Below are positions 1-8,866 of a stretch of DNA of 64,000 bases, one piece after another. The stretch spans positions 888,221-952,220 of the forward strand of contig JAAWWE010000001.1 of assembly GCA_021404525.1 (NCBI GenBank), written 5' to 3'. The position numbers were made by a program, and so were the translations under genes. The stretch is from Rhodobiaceae bacterium. GTDB taxonomy: Bacteria > Pseudomonadota > Alphaproteobacteria > Parvibaculales > Parvibaculaceae. Below the pieces are notes generated by a model that saw nothing but the letters and a program-made list of their open reading frames with translations, was not told the DNA's origin and searched no databases. Position 1 is the first letter of the stretch; each line of letters opens with the position of its first letter.

Positions 1-1032
1 TTGAGCCTTGCTGCGTTCCGCTGCGGTGTAACAGTCCGTCAACAGCGTCGTCGCTCCGACAAATGTGAAATTCCACCCAAGTCCAAGCAAGATCAGCGCA
101 ATCACGAAACGTTCGACCTCCAGACCGCCTAGCGCAACGAAACCGCACCCGGCAAGCAGGAGCAATCCCGCTCCGAGAATGCGCTCCACCCCAAACCGGG
201 TGATCAGATTGCCCGTGAAGAAGCTTGGGGCGAACATAGAAAATATATGCCACTGAATAACAAAAGCAGCGTCTTTCACGCTCAGACCACACCCAATCAT
301 GGCGATCGGGGTCGCCGTCATGACCAATGTCATGATCCCGTAGCCAACCATTCCGCACGCTACGGCAACAACGGCCTTCTGTTGGGTGAAAATTTCACGC
401 AAAGGTCTCCCCGTGTTCGCCTGTTCTTCAGCGCTTAGCTTAGGGATCGTGAGGAACGACATCACAACAAAGGCAGTAAGGCTCAGCGCAACACAGGTTG
501 CGTACCCACCCACAAAGGGAACCGGTCCAAGCCAGTCACTTGATAGCGCCACCAGCTGAGCTCCCACAAACGCGGCTGCAACGCCGCCGGCCATGACCCA
601 GGAAATGGCCCGTGGCCGGAATTCGTCGCTCGCCACATCCGCCGCTGCAAAACGGTAATACCCGGCGAAGGCCTGATAGATCCCGCAAATGAAGAGCGCC
701 AGGCAAAAGAGTGGAAAGGAGTGCCCAAACAATGCCGTCATAGCGAGCGCAGCCCCGAAGACGCCTGCAGCTGTCCCCAGCATAAAGCCGCGCCGACGGC
801 TTGTGCGTTGCATGAAAAGGGAAGCCGGTACGGTAGAAAGCGCGGTGCCAACCACCATGGCGCTAATCGGCAGCGTCGCATAAACCGGGTCTGGCGATAG
901 GTACATGCCGGCGAGCCCGCTCAACGTAATGAGCACCGCCATATTGGAGCCATAAAGCGCCTGCCCTCCCGAAAGGAAGAAGGTGTTTCGCTTTGCAAGG
1001 CGGTCATTTTGTAAGGATTCTACTTGGGACAT
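1..1032 (-). CDS. MFS transporter (partial, C-terminus outside window)
   Basis: Major facilitator superfamily permease of the inner membrane; the substrate cannot be told. The reading frame is open from an ATG at 1032 to base 1, so 344 residues are present and the C-terminus lies off the window. Successive hydrophobic segments alternate with basic loops. A loop with the residues MQRTSRRRG after the second or third helix fits the MFS cytoplasmic loop. Near the truncated end the segment GWNFTFVGATTLLTDCY followed by AAERSKAQ is typical of the helix 10-11 region in this family. It stands divergent from the GNAT gene, with no operon partner visible here. Confidence 0.85.
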   Translation of the reverse strand, partial: MSQVESLQNDRLAKRNTFFLSGGQALYGSNMAVLITLSGLAGMYLSPDPVYATLPISAMVVGTALSTVPASLFMQRTSRRRGFMLGTAAGVFGAALAMTALFGHSFPLFCLALFICGIYQAFAGYYRFAAADVASDEFRPRAISWVMAGGVAAAFVGAQLVALSSDWLGPVPFVGGYATCVALSLTAFVVMSFLTIPKLSAEEQANTGRPLREIFTQQKAVVAVACGMVGYGIMTLVMTATPIAMIGCGLSVKDAAFVIQWHIFSMFAPSFFTGNLITRFGVERILGAGLLLLAGCGFVALGGLEVERFVIALILLGLGWNFTFVGATTLLTDCYTAAERSKAQ

Positions 1033-1319
1033 GAAGTGACGCTAGGCCATCCCCCTACCACGTCCAAGGTCAAAACAACCGCAAAGTCAGTCAATCCGCC
1101 ATTCGTCGGACCAAATGTCAAAACGCTCTTCCTCCGTTCATCTGTTCTGATATTGTCCGCCCTGAGTGACAAAAGGACCGCTCTGTACCCATGCGCTAAT
1201 TCCGACGCCTGCTTTGGCGATAAATGAATAGAAGGACCGTTTCTGCGCAAATCTGCCAGGGACCAATGCTCCTCGGTTCGAGGCGGCCCCCTCTCATATT
1301 GGAATTAGAAAGACACTCA

Positions 1320-1850
1320 ATGCCTTATTCGATTAGACCCGCTCTATTGAGCGACTTGCCCGCATTTGCGCGAGTAGAACGTAAAGCTGGTGCACTCTTC
1401 AAAACGATTGGCCTCGACATTTTGGCGGATGATGTTGCAGACCCTGAATTTGTCGCAAGTTTCATACGAGTTGAAAACGCCCTGGTCGTCGTCGACGCAA
1501 GTGATACCGTCGTCGGCTTCGCGCTTGCTTTCAACCTTGATGGCGCGCTGCATTTGCAGGAAATGTCGGTCGATCCCGCGCACGGGCGCAAAGGTCTTGG
1601 CGGCAATCTTCTAAAAGCAGTCGACGAGATCGCAAAATCGCGACACCTTTCCGTGACCACCCTATCCACATTCATTGACGTGCCTTGGAACGCGCCCTTC
1701 TACGCGCGCCACGGTTACCGCATTGCCGTCCCGGCTGAATGGACACCCGGTTTTCATATTTTACGAGCACATGAGGTACATGAGGGGCTTCCAGCCGAGA
1801 GACGCTGTTTCATGAAAAAGAGTGTCTCGGAATCTGCCTCAAAGAATTAG
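1320..1850 (+). CDS. GNAT family N-acetyltransferase
   Basis: Predicted acetyl-CoA-dependent N-acetyltransferase, 176 residues; acceptor unknown. The start MPYSIRPAL matches the usual first beta strand of GNAT proteins, so I prefer the ATG at 1320 to an in-frame ATG at 1224. The central strand LHLQEMSVDPAHGRKGLGG carries the V-x-P-x-x-R-x-x-G-x-G pyrophosphate-binding loop of motif A. NAPFYARHGYRI is the motif B helix and strand. The C-terminal tail ends in a Ser/Lys-rich stretch. A weak hairpin with a T-run follows the stop. No partner gene; an independent transcript is likely. Confidence 0.85.
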   Translation: MPYSIRPALLSDLPAFARVERKAGALFKTIGLDILADDVADPEFVASFIRVENALVVVDASDTVVGFALAFNLDGALHLQEMSVDPAHGRKGLGGNLLKAVDEIAKSRHLSVTTLSTFIDVPWNAPFYARHGYRIAVPAEWTPGFHILRAHEVHEGLPAERRCFMKKSVSESASKN

Positions 1851-1851
1851 G

Positions 1852-1876
1852 CACCTGTAAGCAATAGGTGTTTTTA
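1852..1876 (+). terminator. possible intrinsic terminator after the GNAT gene
   Basis: CACCT (1852-1856) pairs with AGGTG (1866-1870) around a 9-base loop, followed by TTTTTAT. The stem is only five base pairs, so this is a weak candidate. Confidence 0.4.
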
Positions 1877-1979
1877 TATAAATTACAGCTTGTATTATAA
1901 ACTGCATTGACTAATTTTGAGGTCATTAGTGGGCTGTGACGTGCGTGATGTGTGTCACTGAGTATTGGGGGACATACAG

Positions 1980-2756
1980 ATGACAACCGTCAAACGCTTG
2001 GCCGTTTTGGCTCTCGCGCTGGCAGTAGCTGCTTGCGCACAACAACCAAAATCCATTCCTTTCGTTAAACCAGCTGGATCACAGATCCAAACGATTGGCC
2101 TTCTTGTTCCAGACATGCCTGACGAGGCGTCCGCGGCACTCGCAACCTCTCCCGGCAAAAATGCTGCAAATGCCGCTGCAGGTGCCGGACTGATCGGGCT
2201 CGCCGTCGGTCTAGTGATCCTAAGTGTCGATGCCGGCATTGAGGCCAACAGAGGTGATTCATTGCAAGAGTTGCTTGACGCTCAGTCCTTTGACGGACCT
2301 GACACTTTCACAACTGCTCTTCAAGCAAGTCTTGAGGAAAAAGGCTATCAGGTTGTGAGCATCCCAAGGTCAGGCCAACGTCAGCGTGGCACTGAAAAAT
2401 TCCAGCCCACCTATCAGGCACCTGCTGGCGCGGAGGTTGATGCCTTCCTTGACGTCATCGTTGAAGGTTATGGATATGCAGCTGCAAGTACCTCGTCTAG
2501 CGCTCCATTCCGTCCGGTTGTTCTTACCGAAACTCGGCTTGTCAGTGCAGCTAGCAAGTCAGTGTTGATGCGGGACGATGTTGTCTACAATCCCATTGGC
2601 AATGGTGGTCTGCAAAACCGCGTCACAATAGCCCCTGCAGCTCAATACTCTTTCGTCGATTTCGATACACTGGAGTCAGCACCAGAAAAGGCGACTGAGG
2701 GCTTGAACGAAGCCTTGACGAAGACAGCAGAAACAATCGGAACCCTGCTCCAATGA
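1980..2756 (+). CDS. putative outer-membrane lipoprotein, family not recognised
   Basis: 258-residue exported lipoprotein of unknown function. The N-terminus is a short basic region, a hydrophobic stretch and the lipobox AVAAC, with the acylated Cys near residue 20. An alanine/glycine-rich hydrophobic segment (AGAGLIGLAVGLVIL) around residues 67-81 could insert in or lie along a membrane. The remainder looks like a periplasmic alpha/beta domain. The ATG at 1980 is preceded by a GGGGGA ribosome site, better than the in-frame ATG at 1965. Its stop overlaps the start of the next lipoprotein (ATGA), so the two are translationally coupled and probably work together. Confidence 0.75.
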   Translation: MTTVKRLAVLALALAVAACAQQPKSIPFVKPAGSQIQTIGLLVPDMPDEASAALATSPGKNAANAAAGAGLIGLAVGLVILSVDAGIEANRGDSLQELLDAQSFDGPDTFTTALQASLEEKGYQVVSIPRSGQRQRGTEKFQPTYQAPAGAEVDAFLDVIVEGYGYAAASTSSSAPFRPVVLTETRLVSAASKSVLMRDDVVYNPIGNGGLQNRVTIAPAAQYSFVDFDTLESAPEKATEGLNEALTKTAETIGTLLQ

Positions 2757-3436
2757 TTTCAAAGGCCGGCTTTATCACGGCGGCAAGCTGCCTTTTGCTT
2801 GCCGCGTGTGCCAATAAACCAATTCCAACACAGGACGTTACGGTTTCCCTAGCGACTGTGTCCTGTGATGCAGAGTTTACGCGGTCGCGCGCGAAGCCAA
2901 TTGGGTACGACCCAGAGGAACCGGTAACGCTTGATTTTGAGGTGCAACGCACCAGCCCGTGTAAGCTCGACAGCGACGGCAACAAACAGCTCTATGAAGT
3001 CATATCTCTGCCAAATTCGGCAGTGCCCTACCTTGTGACAGTTGCATCACCAAAGATTGGCGGCAGTGCATTTGCGCCGACAGCTGTCACTTTGGATAAG
3101 GATGAGCAGGTGCGCCGTGTGTTCGACCATGACGCATTTCTCAATCGCGGCAGCAGATTGATGGCGATGTTTGAAGCTGAGCCAGAAGATCGATTTCTGG
3201 TCATTTCGTCCAATGCAGGAGTAGCAGGCGACGTAAAGTCAGAGATTCAGACGGTTATATCTTCGCAATCCCACTACAATGCCGCCTATGCAACCAGCTC
3301 AACGCTCTACTTCGGTAGCGAACAACAGCGTGGTTACACCATGTCGCATACTGGAAAAGTTTCAGTTACGACGCAGGCAGCCCCAGATAGATCACTCACC
3401 CAGCCCAACAATCGCAGCACAACAACAAAGCCCTAA
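2753..3436 (+). CDS. putative lipoprotein with MalM-like features
   Basis: 227-residue lipoprotein with lipobox LLAAC (Cys at residue 19). The central part, with VPYLVTVASP, FAPTAVTLDKDEQVRRVF and a later FLVISS strand, resembles the MalM (maltose operon periplasmic protein) pattern of a short beta domain with the FAP..LD element. I cannot run a profile, so treat this as a hint only. The C-terminal 30 residues are Gln/Thr/Ser/Pro-rich and probably disordered. It overlaps the upstream lipoprotein gene by four bases and converges on thiL, whose stop is 29 bases away. Confidence 0.7.
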   Translation: MISKAGFITAASCLLLAACANKPIPTQDVTVSLATVSCDAEFTRSRAKPIGYDPEEPVTLDFEVQRTSPCKLDSDGNKQLYEVISLPNSAVPYLVTVASPKIGGSAFAPTAVTLDKDEQVRRVFDHDAFLNRGSRLMAMFEAEPEDRFLVISSNAGVAGDVKSEIQTVISSQSHYNAAYATSSTLYFGSEQQRGYTMSHTGKVSVTTQAAPDRSLTQPNNRSTTTKP

Positions 3437-3464
3437 AGCATGGGTCAGACGGGGTCTGCATGGC

Positions 3465-4436
3465 CTAGAAGTGGCGGAATCCGTGCCGGGCAAAAGGCCG
3501 AGGATTTCCGTCGGGTCCTACGACCTCAATTTCATTGACGCAGTTCGTCACACTGCCAATTCTGCAAACCACTGCACCGGCTTCTGCGGCGTATCGCTCA
3601 ATGTCTCGACGCACCGATGCAGAAGCTGAAAACAGGATCTGATAGTCGTCACCTCCTGTGAGGGCATAATCAAATGCCGCCTCGACGCTCCCAACGCACG
3701 CCCGCATAGGTCGCGAGAGGGGCACAGCCTCTAGAACAATCTCGGCGCCGACTTTCGATGCCCGACACAGATGTTCGAGATCGCCCAAAAGACCATCAGA
3801 TACATCAAGAGCAGCCGTAGCAACTTGACGCAAATGCGGTCCAAAGGTAACCGGCGGTTCGGGAATATGGTACCTGCCAATTAGATGATCGCGGTCCGCC
3901 TGCGTGCCTCCCGCAAACTCCCCCGTCGCAATCAACAGCCCAAGTGCAGCGTCGCCCAAAGTCCCAGTCACCCAAAGATCATCGCCTGGTGCTGCGCCGC
4001 CGCGCTGGATCATCTGCCCGATGGGCACCTCACCTAGCGCCGTGAGGGTGAAGACCGAAGGTCCGTCCAACCTGATCGTATCGCCCCCCCACAAGGCAAT
4101 ATCAAACGCTGCCTGGTCTTCCTTCAGTCCTTCAGCAAAGGCCCGCATCCAATCGAAAGAGGTTTCTTGAGACCAGGCACAAGAGAGAAGATAGCCACGC
4201 GGCGTCGCCCCTTTGGCTGTCAGGTCAGACAGGTTCACCCGCAGAAGCTTCTTAGCAATCGTCTCAGCCGGGTCGCCAAGTAGATAGTGGCGCCCTTCCG
4301 CGATCGCATCTTTGGTCAGGACAAGATCATAGCCAGCACGCGGACTGAGGATCGCTGCGTCATCTTGAAGGCTGAGACCCTCTGGCCCTGCCAGAGGCTC
4401 GAACAGCTGTTCGATTAGAGAGAATTCACCGGGCAT
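3465..4436 (-). CDS. thiL: thiamine-monophosphate kinase
   Basis: ATP-dependent phosphorylation of thiamine monophosphate to thiamine diphosphate, cytosolic, 323 residues. The start MPGEFSLIEQLF matches the usual ThiL beginning, which favours the ATG at 4436; an ATG at 4463 is an alternative just after nusB. Seen in order: the acidic metal site DDAAIL, NLSDLTAKGATP, GGDTIRLDGP, ALDVSDGLLGDLEHL and GGDDYQILFS, the aspartate-rich elements of the PurM/SelD/ThiL fold. It is the last gene of the nrdR-rib-nusB-thiL cluster, the standard alphaproteobacterial arrangement. Confidence 0.97.
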   Translation of the reverse strand: MPGEFSLIEQLFEPLAGPEGLSLQDDAAILSPRAGYDLVLTKDAIAEGRHYLLGDPAETIAKKLLRVNLSDLTAKGATPRGYLLSCAWSQETSFDWMRAFAEGLKEDQAAFDIALWGGDTIRLDGPSVFTLTALGEVPIGQMIQRGGAAPGDDLWVTGTLGDAALGLLIATGEFAGGTQADRDHLIGRYHIPEPPVTFGPHLRQVATAALDVSDGLLGDLEHLCRASKVGAEIVLEAVPLSRPMRACVGSVEAAFDYALTGGDDYQILFSASASVRRDIERYAAEAGAVVCRIGSVTNCVNEIEVVGPDGNPRPFARHGFRHF

Positions 4437-4464
4437 CGCTCCTGCGTCGCCGCGCCGCTCCATA

Positions 4465-4956
4465 TCAAGCGCTCGCTTGCCCAAATTCCTGTGGCCGGAT
4501 CGCCCGCGCAACCCGGTCCAGAACCGCATTCACTACTTTGGGCTCATCATTCTCGAAGAAAGCTTTAGCAATATCGAGATATTCGCTGATCACAACCTTC
4601 GCCGGAATGTCCTTGTTTCGCTGCAGCTCATAACCACCTGCACGAAGGGTCGCCCTAAGTGTGCTATCGAGCCGTGCCAAAACCCAGCCATCCGCCAGAG
4701 CGTCATTGATCCGAACGTCGATGGCTTTTTGCTCGCGCACAACACCGCGCACCACATCGTCGAAATGCGTCTCTTCGGCTTCGTGATAGAGCTCACCTTC
4801 GACCTCTCGGCCAAACCGGTGATGCACAAACTCTTCAATCACGTCTTCCAGGTCTGTCTGCGCCACATCCATCTGGTAAAGCGCCTGCACGGCAGCAAGC
4901 CGTGCCGCACTGCGGCCAGCTCTATGAGAGGCTTTGCCAGATTTAGACGTCGACAT
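4465..4956 (-). CDS. nusB: transcription antitermination factor NusB
   Basis: 163-residue all-helical RNA-binding protein that joins NusE (S10) at boxA elements in rRNA antitermination. The Arg/Ser/Ala-rich start (RSAARLAAVQALYQMD) is the conserved first helix. LARLDSTLRATLRAGGYEL and VVISEYLDIAKAFF are the conserved C-terminal helices. The N-terminal dozen residues are extra and basic. It sits between ribH and thiL with 7 bases to ribH and is presumably cotranscribed with the riboflavin genes. Confidence 0.97.
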   Translation of the reverse strand: MSTSKSGKASHRAGRSAARLAAVQALYQMDVAQTDLEDVIEEFVHHRFGREVEGELYHEAEETHFDDVVRGVVREQKAIDVRINDALADGWVLARLDSTLRATLRAGGYELQRNKDIPAKVVISEYLDIAKAFFENDEPKVVNAVLDRVARAIRPQEFGQASA

Positions 4957-4963
4957 ATCTAGG

Positions 4964-5422
4964 TTACGCTCCTGCGCCGTATCGCTGTTTCAATGCCGCC
5001 ATTGCTAGCGCCGCAGCCGCCGCTCCGCCACCTTTATTTTTGTCAGAGACATTTGCCCGCGCCCAGGCCTGATCATTGTTTTCAACGGTCTGAATGCCAT
5101 TTCCAAGTGCGATCTTATCATCGATGGTCAAATCCATCAGCGCACGCGCCGATTCATTCGACACAATGTCGTAATGCGTTGTTTCGCCGCGGATCACGAC
5201 TCCAAGGGTCACGTAGCCGTCATAGGCCCTATCGAGGCCTCCTGCGCGGCTGGCATCAGAGGCAATTTTCACAGCTGCGGGAATTTCTAGCACACCAGGA
5301 ACCGAAACCCGTTCATAGGTTCCACCCTGGGCCTCAATTTCGGCGATGGCACCACGTGCGAGCTCATCAGCGAGATCATCGTAGAACCGCGCTTCAACGA
5401 TCAGAATATGCTTACCCGACAT
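4964..5422 (-). CDS. ribH: 6,7-dimethyl-8-ribityllumazine synthase
   Basis: Condenses 5-amino-6-ribitylaminouracil with 3,4-dihydroxy-2-butanone 4-phosphate, the penultimate riboflavin step; 152 residues, normal for the family. Visible motifs are [34 protein letters not shown] with the catalytic His, and [17 protein letters not shown]. The C-terminal [16 protein letters not shown] helix is typical. Its ATG overlaps the ribBA stop by one base (TGATG), so translation is coupled. Confidence 0.98.
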   Translation of the reverse strand: MSGKHILIVEARFYDDLADELARGAIAEIEAQGGTYERVSVPGVLEIPAAVKIASDASRAGGLDRAYDGYVTLGVVIRGETTHYDIVSNESARALMDLTIDDKIALGNGIQTVENNDQAWARANVSDKNKGGGAAAAALAMAALKQRYGAGA

Positions 5423-6558
5423 CAGACTGTTTCCGCATCTTTGGTGGTGATTTTTGTGCCATCAACCGAGCGCTGCTCGACCACACGCAGACCATAGCCC
5501 TCAAGACCAACAATCTGGCGAGGCGTGTCAGACATCAAAATCATGTCATGCACGCCAAGGTCCAGAAGGATCTGCGCACCAACACCATATTCGCGAAGAC
5601 GCCTCGGACCTTGCTCCTCTGACTCACCCTTGTGAAGCAGCATGTCGGACACCACCGTCGCCGTGGTATCGCGGATCAGAACGATAACACCACGGCCTTC
5701 TTTTGCAATCGTCCGCATGGATTCTTCAATAAGGCTGTTTCGCCCACCCTTGGCGCCAAGCATGTCATCAAACACATTGATCGCATGCATCCGAACAAGA
5801 ACCGGCTCGGGTGTCGAAAGGTCACCCATCGTCAACGCGATATGCTCGGCATACTCGGCCGTGTTTAGATAGACGTTGAGATTAAAGGTGCCGCCATATT
5901 CACTCTCGATCTCAGTTTCAATTGCCCGATGGATGAGGTTGTCATGGCGACGGCGATAGGCGATGAGATCAGCAATGGTCGCAATCTTCAATCCATGAAG
6001 CTGGGCAAACTGAACCAGGTCCGGCAACCGCGCCATGGTACCGTCATCATTCATGATCTCACAGATCACGCCAGCAGGATAAAGGCCCGCAAGCCGTGAG
6101 ATGTCGACAGCAGCTTCTGTGTGACCCGCACGCACAAGAACGCCACCATCGCGAGCGACCAGCGGAAACACATGGCCTGGAGAAACAATGTCCGTCGCGC
6201 CCTTTGTCGGGTCGATCGCAACGGCAATCGTATGCGCCCTATCATGAGCAGAGATACCCGTGGTGATCCCTTCCCGCGCCTCGATAGACACGGTAAACGC
6301 CGTTTGGTGACGCGATTGGTTATTGGATGACATGAGCTCCAAATTAAGCTGTTTTGCTCGATCAGAATTCATGGAGAGGCAGATCAAGCCACGACCATAC
6401 TTCGCCATGAAGTTGACAGTTTCGGGTGTTGCCATTTGCGCCGGAATAACAAGGTCGCCCTCATTCTCCCGGTCTTCAGCATCGACAAGCACAAACATCT
6501 TGCCGTTGCGGGCATCTTCAATCACTTCTTCAATAGGCGATAGAAATTCTTTGTACAC
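5422..6558 (-). CDS. ribBA: 3,4-dihydroxy-2-butanone 4-phosphate synthase with degenerate GTP cyclohydrolase II domain (RibBX-type)
   Basis: 378 residues, GTG start at 6558. Residues 1-205 are a full DHBP synthase, turning ribulose 5-phosphate into the four-carbon riboflavin precursor: [49 protein letters not shown] and [11 protein letters not shown] are all present. The second half has GTP cyclohydrolase II topology ([17 protein letters not shown]) but lacks the three zinc Cys of the family element C-x-G-D-x-x-x-S-x-R-C-D-C. Such hybrids are known as RibBX and are thought not to hydrolyse GTP. A separate RibA is therefore expected elsewhere. The gene lies between ribE and ribH. Confidence 0.93.
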   Translation of the reverse strand: MYKEFLSPIEEVIEDARNGKMFVLVDAEDRENEGDLVIPAQMATPETVNFMAKYGRGLICLSMNSDRAKQLNLELMSSNNQSRHQTAFTVSIEAREGITTGISAHDRAHTIAVAIDPTKGATDIVSPGHVFPLVARDGGVLVRAGHTEAAVDISRLAGLYPAGVICEIMNDDGTMARLPDLVQFAQLHGLKIATIADLIAYRRRHDNLIHRAIETEIESEYGGTFNLNVYLNTAEYAEHIALTMGDLSTPEPVLVRMHAINVFDDMLGAKGGRNSLIEESMRTIAKEGRGVIVLIRDTTATVVSDMLLHKGESEEQGPRRLREYGVGAQILLDLGVHDMILMSDTPRQIVGLEGYGLRVVEQRSVDGTKITTKDAETV

Positions 6559-6563
6559 GGGTC

Positions 6564-7163
6564 TCAGTCCTTTTGTGTCAGGCGCGCGACATAGCGGGCC
6601 AGCACGTCAATTTCAAGGTTGATCTTATCGCCAACCTTTGCATGTCCCCAGGTCGTGACTTCCTGAGTATGCGGAATAATGTTCACGCCGAACGTGTCAC
6701 CATCAACCTCATTCACGGTGAGGGATGTTCCTGAAAGAGTGACAGAGCCTTTCGGCGCAATGAAGTATTTTTGGTTGGTCGGGATACGAAAGGTAAATCG
6801 TTTGGAGTCGCCTTCATCGCGGATGTCGGTGATCTCGGCAACACAGTCAACATGACCGCTGACAATATGGCCACCGAGTTCATCACCAACCTTTAAAGCA
6901 CGCTCCAAATTGATGGCCCGTCCTTCTGTCCAGCCAGAAAGCGAGGTGCAGTCCAGGGTTTCTTTAGAAGCATCAACAGCAAACCAGTTGCTTCCATTCA
7001 TTGTGCCCTTTTCCACAACCGTAAGACAGCACCCGTCACACATGATTGACGCGCCAAGAGCAATGGTTGATGGATCGTAGGACGTCTCGATCACGTACCG
7101 CATGTCGCCCTTTTGCTCGATCGTGCTGATCTTACCGACATCTGTGACAATTCCCGTGAACAT
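6564..7163 (-). CDS. ribE: riboflavin synthase alpha chain
   Basis: Dismutates two 6,7-dimethyl-8-ribityllumazine molecules to riboflavin and the pyrimidine substrate; 199 residues, a homotrimer in known members. Begins with the invariant MFTGIVTDVG and contains two lumazine-binding repeats: GASIMCDGCCLTVV in the first and GSVTLSGTSLTVNEV in the second. SGHVDCVAEI opens the second barrel. A strong AGAGGTAGGT ribosome site precedes the ATG. It lies 6 bases after ribD and 5 bases before ribBA, a tight operon. Confidence 0.97.
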   Translation of the reverse strand: MFTGIVTDVGKISTIEQKGDMRYVIETSYDPSTIALGASIMCDGCCLTVVEKGTMNGSNWFAVDASKETLDCTSLSGWTEGRAINLERALKVGDELGGHIVSGHVDCVAEITDIRDEGDSKRFTFRIPTNQKYFIAPKGSVTLSGTSLTVNEVDGDTFGVNIIPHTQEVTTWGHAKVGDKINLEIDVLARYVARLTQKD

Positions 7164-7169
7164 GGGTAC

Positions 7170-8282
7170 CTACCTCTTCACACTAAAACTTTGCAGCGTA
7201 TCTTCGCCAAGCGACAAAACTTCAAGCAGCTCAAAACCGGGCGCTTCATCGACCGTATCAATACCCAAGCCTGCCAATGCCGGGTACCCGTCACCACCAA
7301 TAATCTTAGGCGCCTGAAACCAGTCGAGGCGATCCACGAGGCCCGCCCGCATCAGCGATGACACAAGGCGTGACCCACCTTCAACCATCAGCCGCGTGAT
7401 CCCACGCTCCCCCAGTATTGAAAGCGCGATCGACATATCCATCGTGCCATCGGGGCCCGCCGGCACATCAATCAGCACCACCCCACAATCTTCGAATGCC
7501 GCACGTCGGGCAGCGTCACCTTCAGGAAAGGTCAAAATCCAAACAGGCACGTCATGTGCTGAGCGGACCAGCTTGGAAGTTAGGGGCAATCTCAGCCGAC
7601 CATCTGCAACGATCCGCCGCGGCGAACGATCGCCTAATCCCGGGAGCCGACATGTGAGATCAGGATCATCGACGATAGCCGTCGCACTGCCAACCATGAT
7701 CGCATCCGTCCGCGCCCGCATCAGATGTGCTCGATTGCGCGCCCGCTCACCCGTAATCCATTGGCTATGGCCTGAATGTGTTGCGGTACGTCCATCCAAC
7801 GAACTCGCAAGCTTAACACTGACCATCGGTCGGCCAGAACTCACCCTCGTCAGGAACCCCTCGTTGAGGCGCGCAGCTTCCGCCGCGAGCACACCCTCAA
7901 CAACGTCGATACCCGCCTCGGCCATCATCGAATGCCCAGCACCGGCCACGCGTGGGTCTGGATCCCGCAACGCACTAACAACCCGAGACACACCGGCATC
8001 TATGAGTGCTTGAGCGCAGGGTGGTGTTTTGCCGATATGGGCGCAGGGTTCCAGCGTGACATATGCGGTCGCACCCTTTGCCGCCTGCCCAGCGCGGTCA
8101 ATCGCTTCAGCCTCCGCGTGAGGTCTGCCTGACGGTTGTGTCCATCCGCGACCGACAATCCGACCGGCCGTTTCGTCAACGATCACACATCCAACCGCCG
8201 GGTTTGGGGCGACACGCCCCAGTCCACGCTCAGCAAGCCCGAGCGCAACACGCATCATTCGCTCGTCAAATGCTGTCGTCAC
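7170..8282 (-). CDS. ribD: bifunctional riboflavin deaminase/reductase
   Basis: Deaminates and then reduces the pyrimidine product of GTP cyclohydrolase II; 370 residues. The N-terminal cytidine-deaminase-like domain has the zinc ligands PHAEAEAI and TLEPCAHIGKTPPCAQ. The C-terminal reductase domain has VKLASSLDGRTATHSG and LMVEGGSRLVSSLM. The GTG at 8282 is preceded by AGGGAG at good spacing, so I keep it. The gene opens the riboflavin block after nrdR. No FMN riboswitch consensus is recognisable in the 54 bases upstream. Confidence 0.97.
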   Translation of the reverse strand: MTTAFDERMMRVALGLAERGLGRVAPNPAVGCVIVDETAGRIVGRGWTQPSGRPHAEAEAIDRAGQAAKGATAYVTLEPCAHIGKTPPCAQALIDAGVSRVVSALRDPDPRVAGAGHSMMAEAGIDVVEGVLAAEAARLNEGFLTRVSSGRPMVSVKLASSLDGRTATHSGHSQWITGERARNRAHLMRARTDAIMVGSATAIVDDPDLTCRLPGLGDRSPRRIVADGRLRLPLTSKLVRSAHDVPVWILTFPEGDAARRAAFEDCGVVLIDVPAGPDGTMDMSIALSILGERGITRLMVEGGSRLVSSLMRAGLVDRLDWFQAPKIIGGDGYPALAGLGIDTVDEAPGFELLEVLSLGEDTLQSFSVKR

Positions 8283-8336
8283 AGGGCTACTCCCTGCAGA
8301 GTCATACGGGCGGTCGCAACATCAATAAAATGGGAG

Positions 8337-8801
8337 TCAGTCGTCTTCGCCGGGACCGGAGAGCTCCCCAAGCACTTCTTCAAAGTCCTTGGCTTCCCGG
8401 AAGTTTTTATAGACTGAGGCAAAACGCACATAAGCAATATCATCCAACGAGCGGAGCCCTTCCATAATCAGCTCGCCCACGACTTGAGACGGAATTTCAG
8501 GTTCACCCATACTCTCCAGGCGCCTGACAATGCCGCTTACCATACGCTCGATCCGCTCAGCCTCAACCGGGCGTTTGCGCATAGCAACTTGCACGGAGCG
8601 CATGAGTTTATCCCGGTCAAATGGCACCCGGCGACCGCTGGATTTAACGATTGTGAGCTCTCTGAGCTGAATGCGCTCAAATGTCGTAAACCGCCCACCG
8701 CACCCAGGGCAGAAACGCCGACGTCGGATGGCTGTATTGTCCTCGGTCGGACGGGAATCTTTCACCTGTGTGTCTTCGTTTCCACAATATGGGCACCGCA
8801 T
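8337..8801 (-). CDS. nrdR: transcriptional repressor NrdR
   Basis: Zinc- and nucleotide-dependent repressor of ribonucleotide reductase genes, 154 residues. Zinc ribbon ligands Cys3, Cys6, Cys31 and Cys34 are present, followed by RRRRFC basic residues for DNA contact and an ATP-cone domain (residues about 49-139, with [18 protein letters not shown]). The 15-residue acidic tail is typical. It lies between glyA and ribD as in many alphaproteobacteria. No obvious NrdR box pair was found within the window. Confidence 0.97.
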   Translation of the reverse strand: MRCPYCGNEDTQVKDSRPTEDNTAIRRRRFCPGCGGRFTTFERIQLRELTIVKSSGRRVPFDRDKLMRSVQVAMRKRPVEAERIERMVSGIVRRLESMGEPEIPSQVVGELIMEGLRSLDDIAYVRFASVYKNFREAKDFEEVLGELSGPGEDD

Positions 8802-8866
8802 GCTGCCTCAAACTCCCCTATTCGGCCGCAGCCAGTTGAAACTTCTCGAACCTCGACTGGGCTCAA

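Noticed and set aside
483..883. Open frames on both strands within the first kilobase
   Set aside because: They are antisense or out-of-frame shadows of the MFS transporter, which runs as one continuous frame from 1032 to 1.
8283..8336. Possible FMN riboswitch before ribD
   Set aside because: Only 54 bases separate nrdR and ribD and none of the RFN consensus segments is present.
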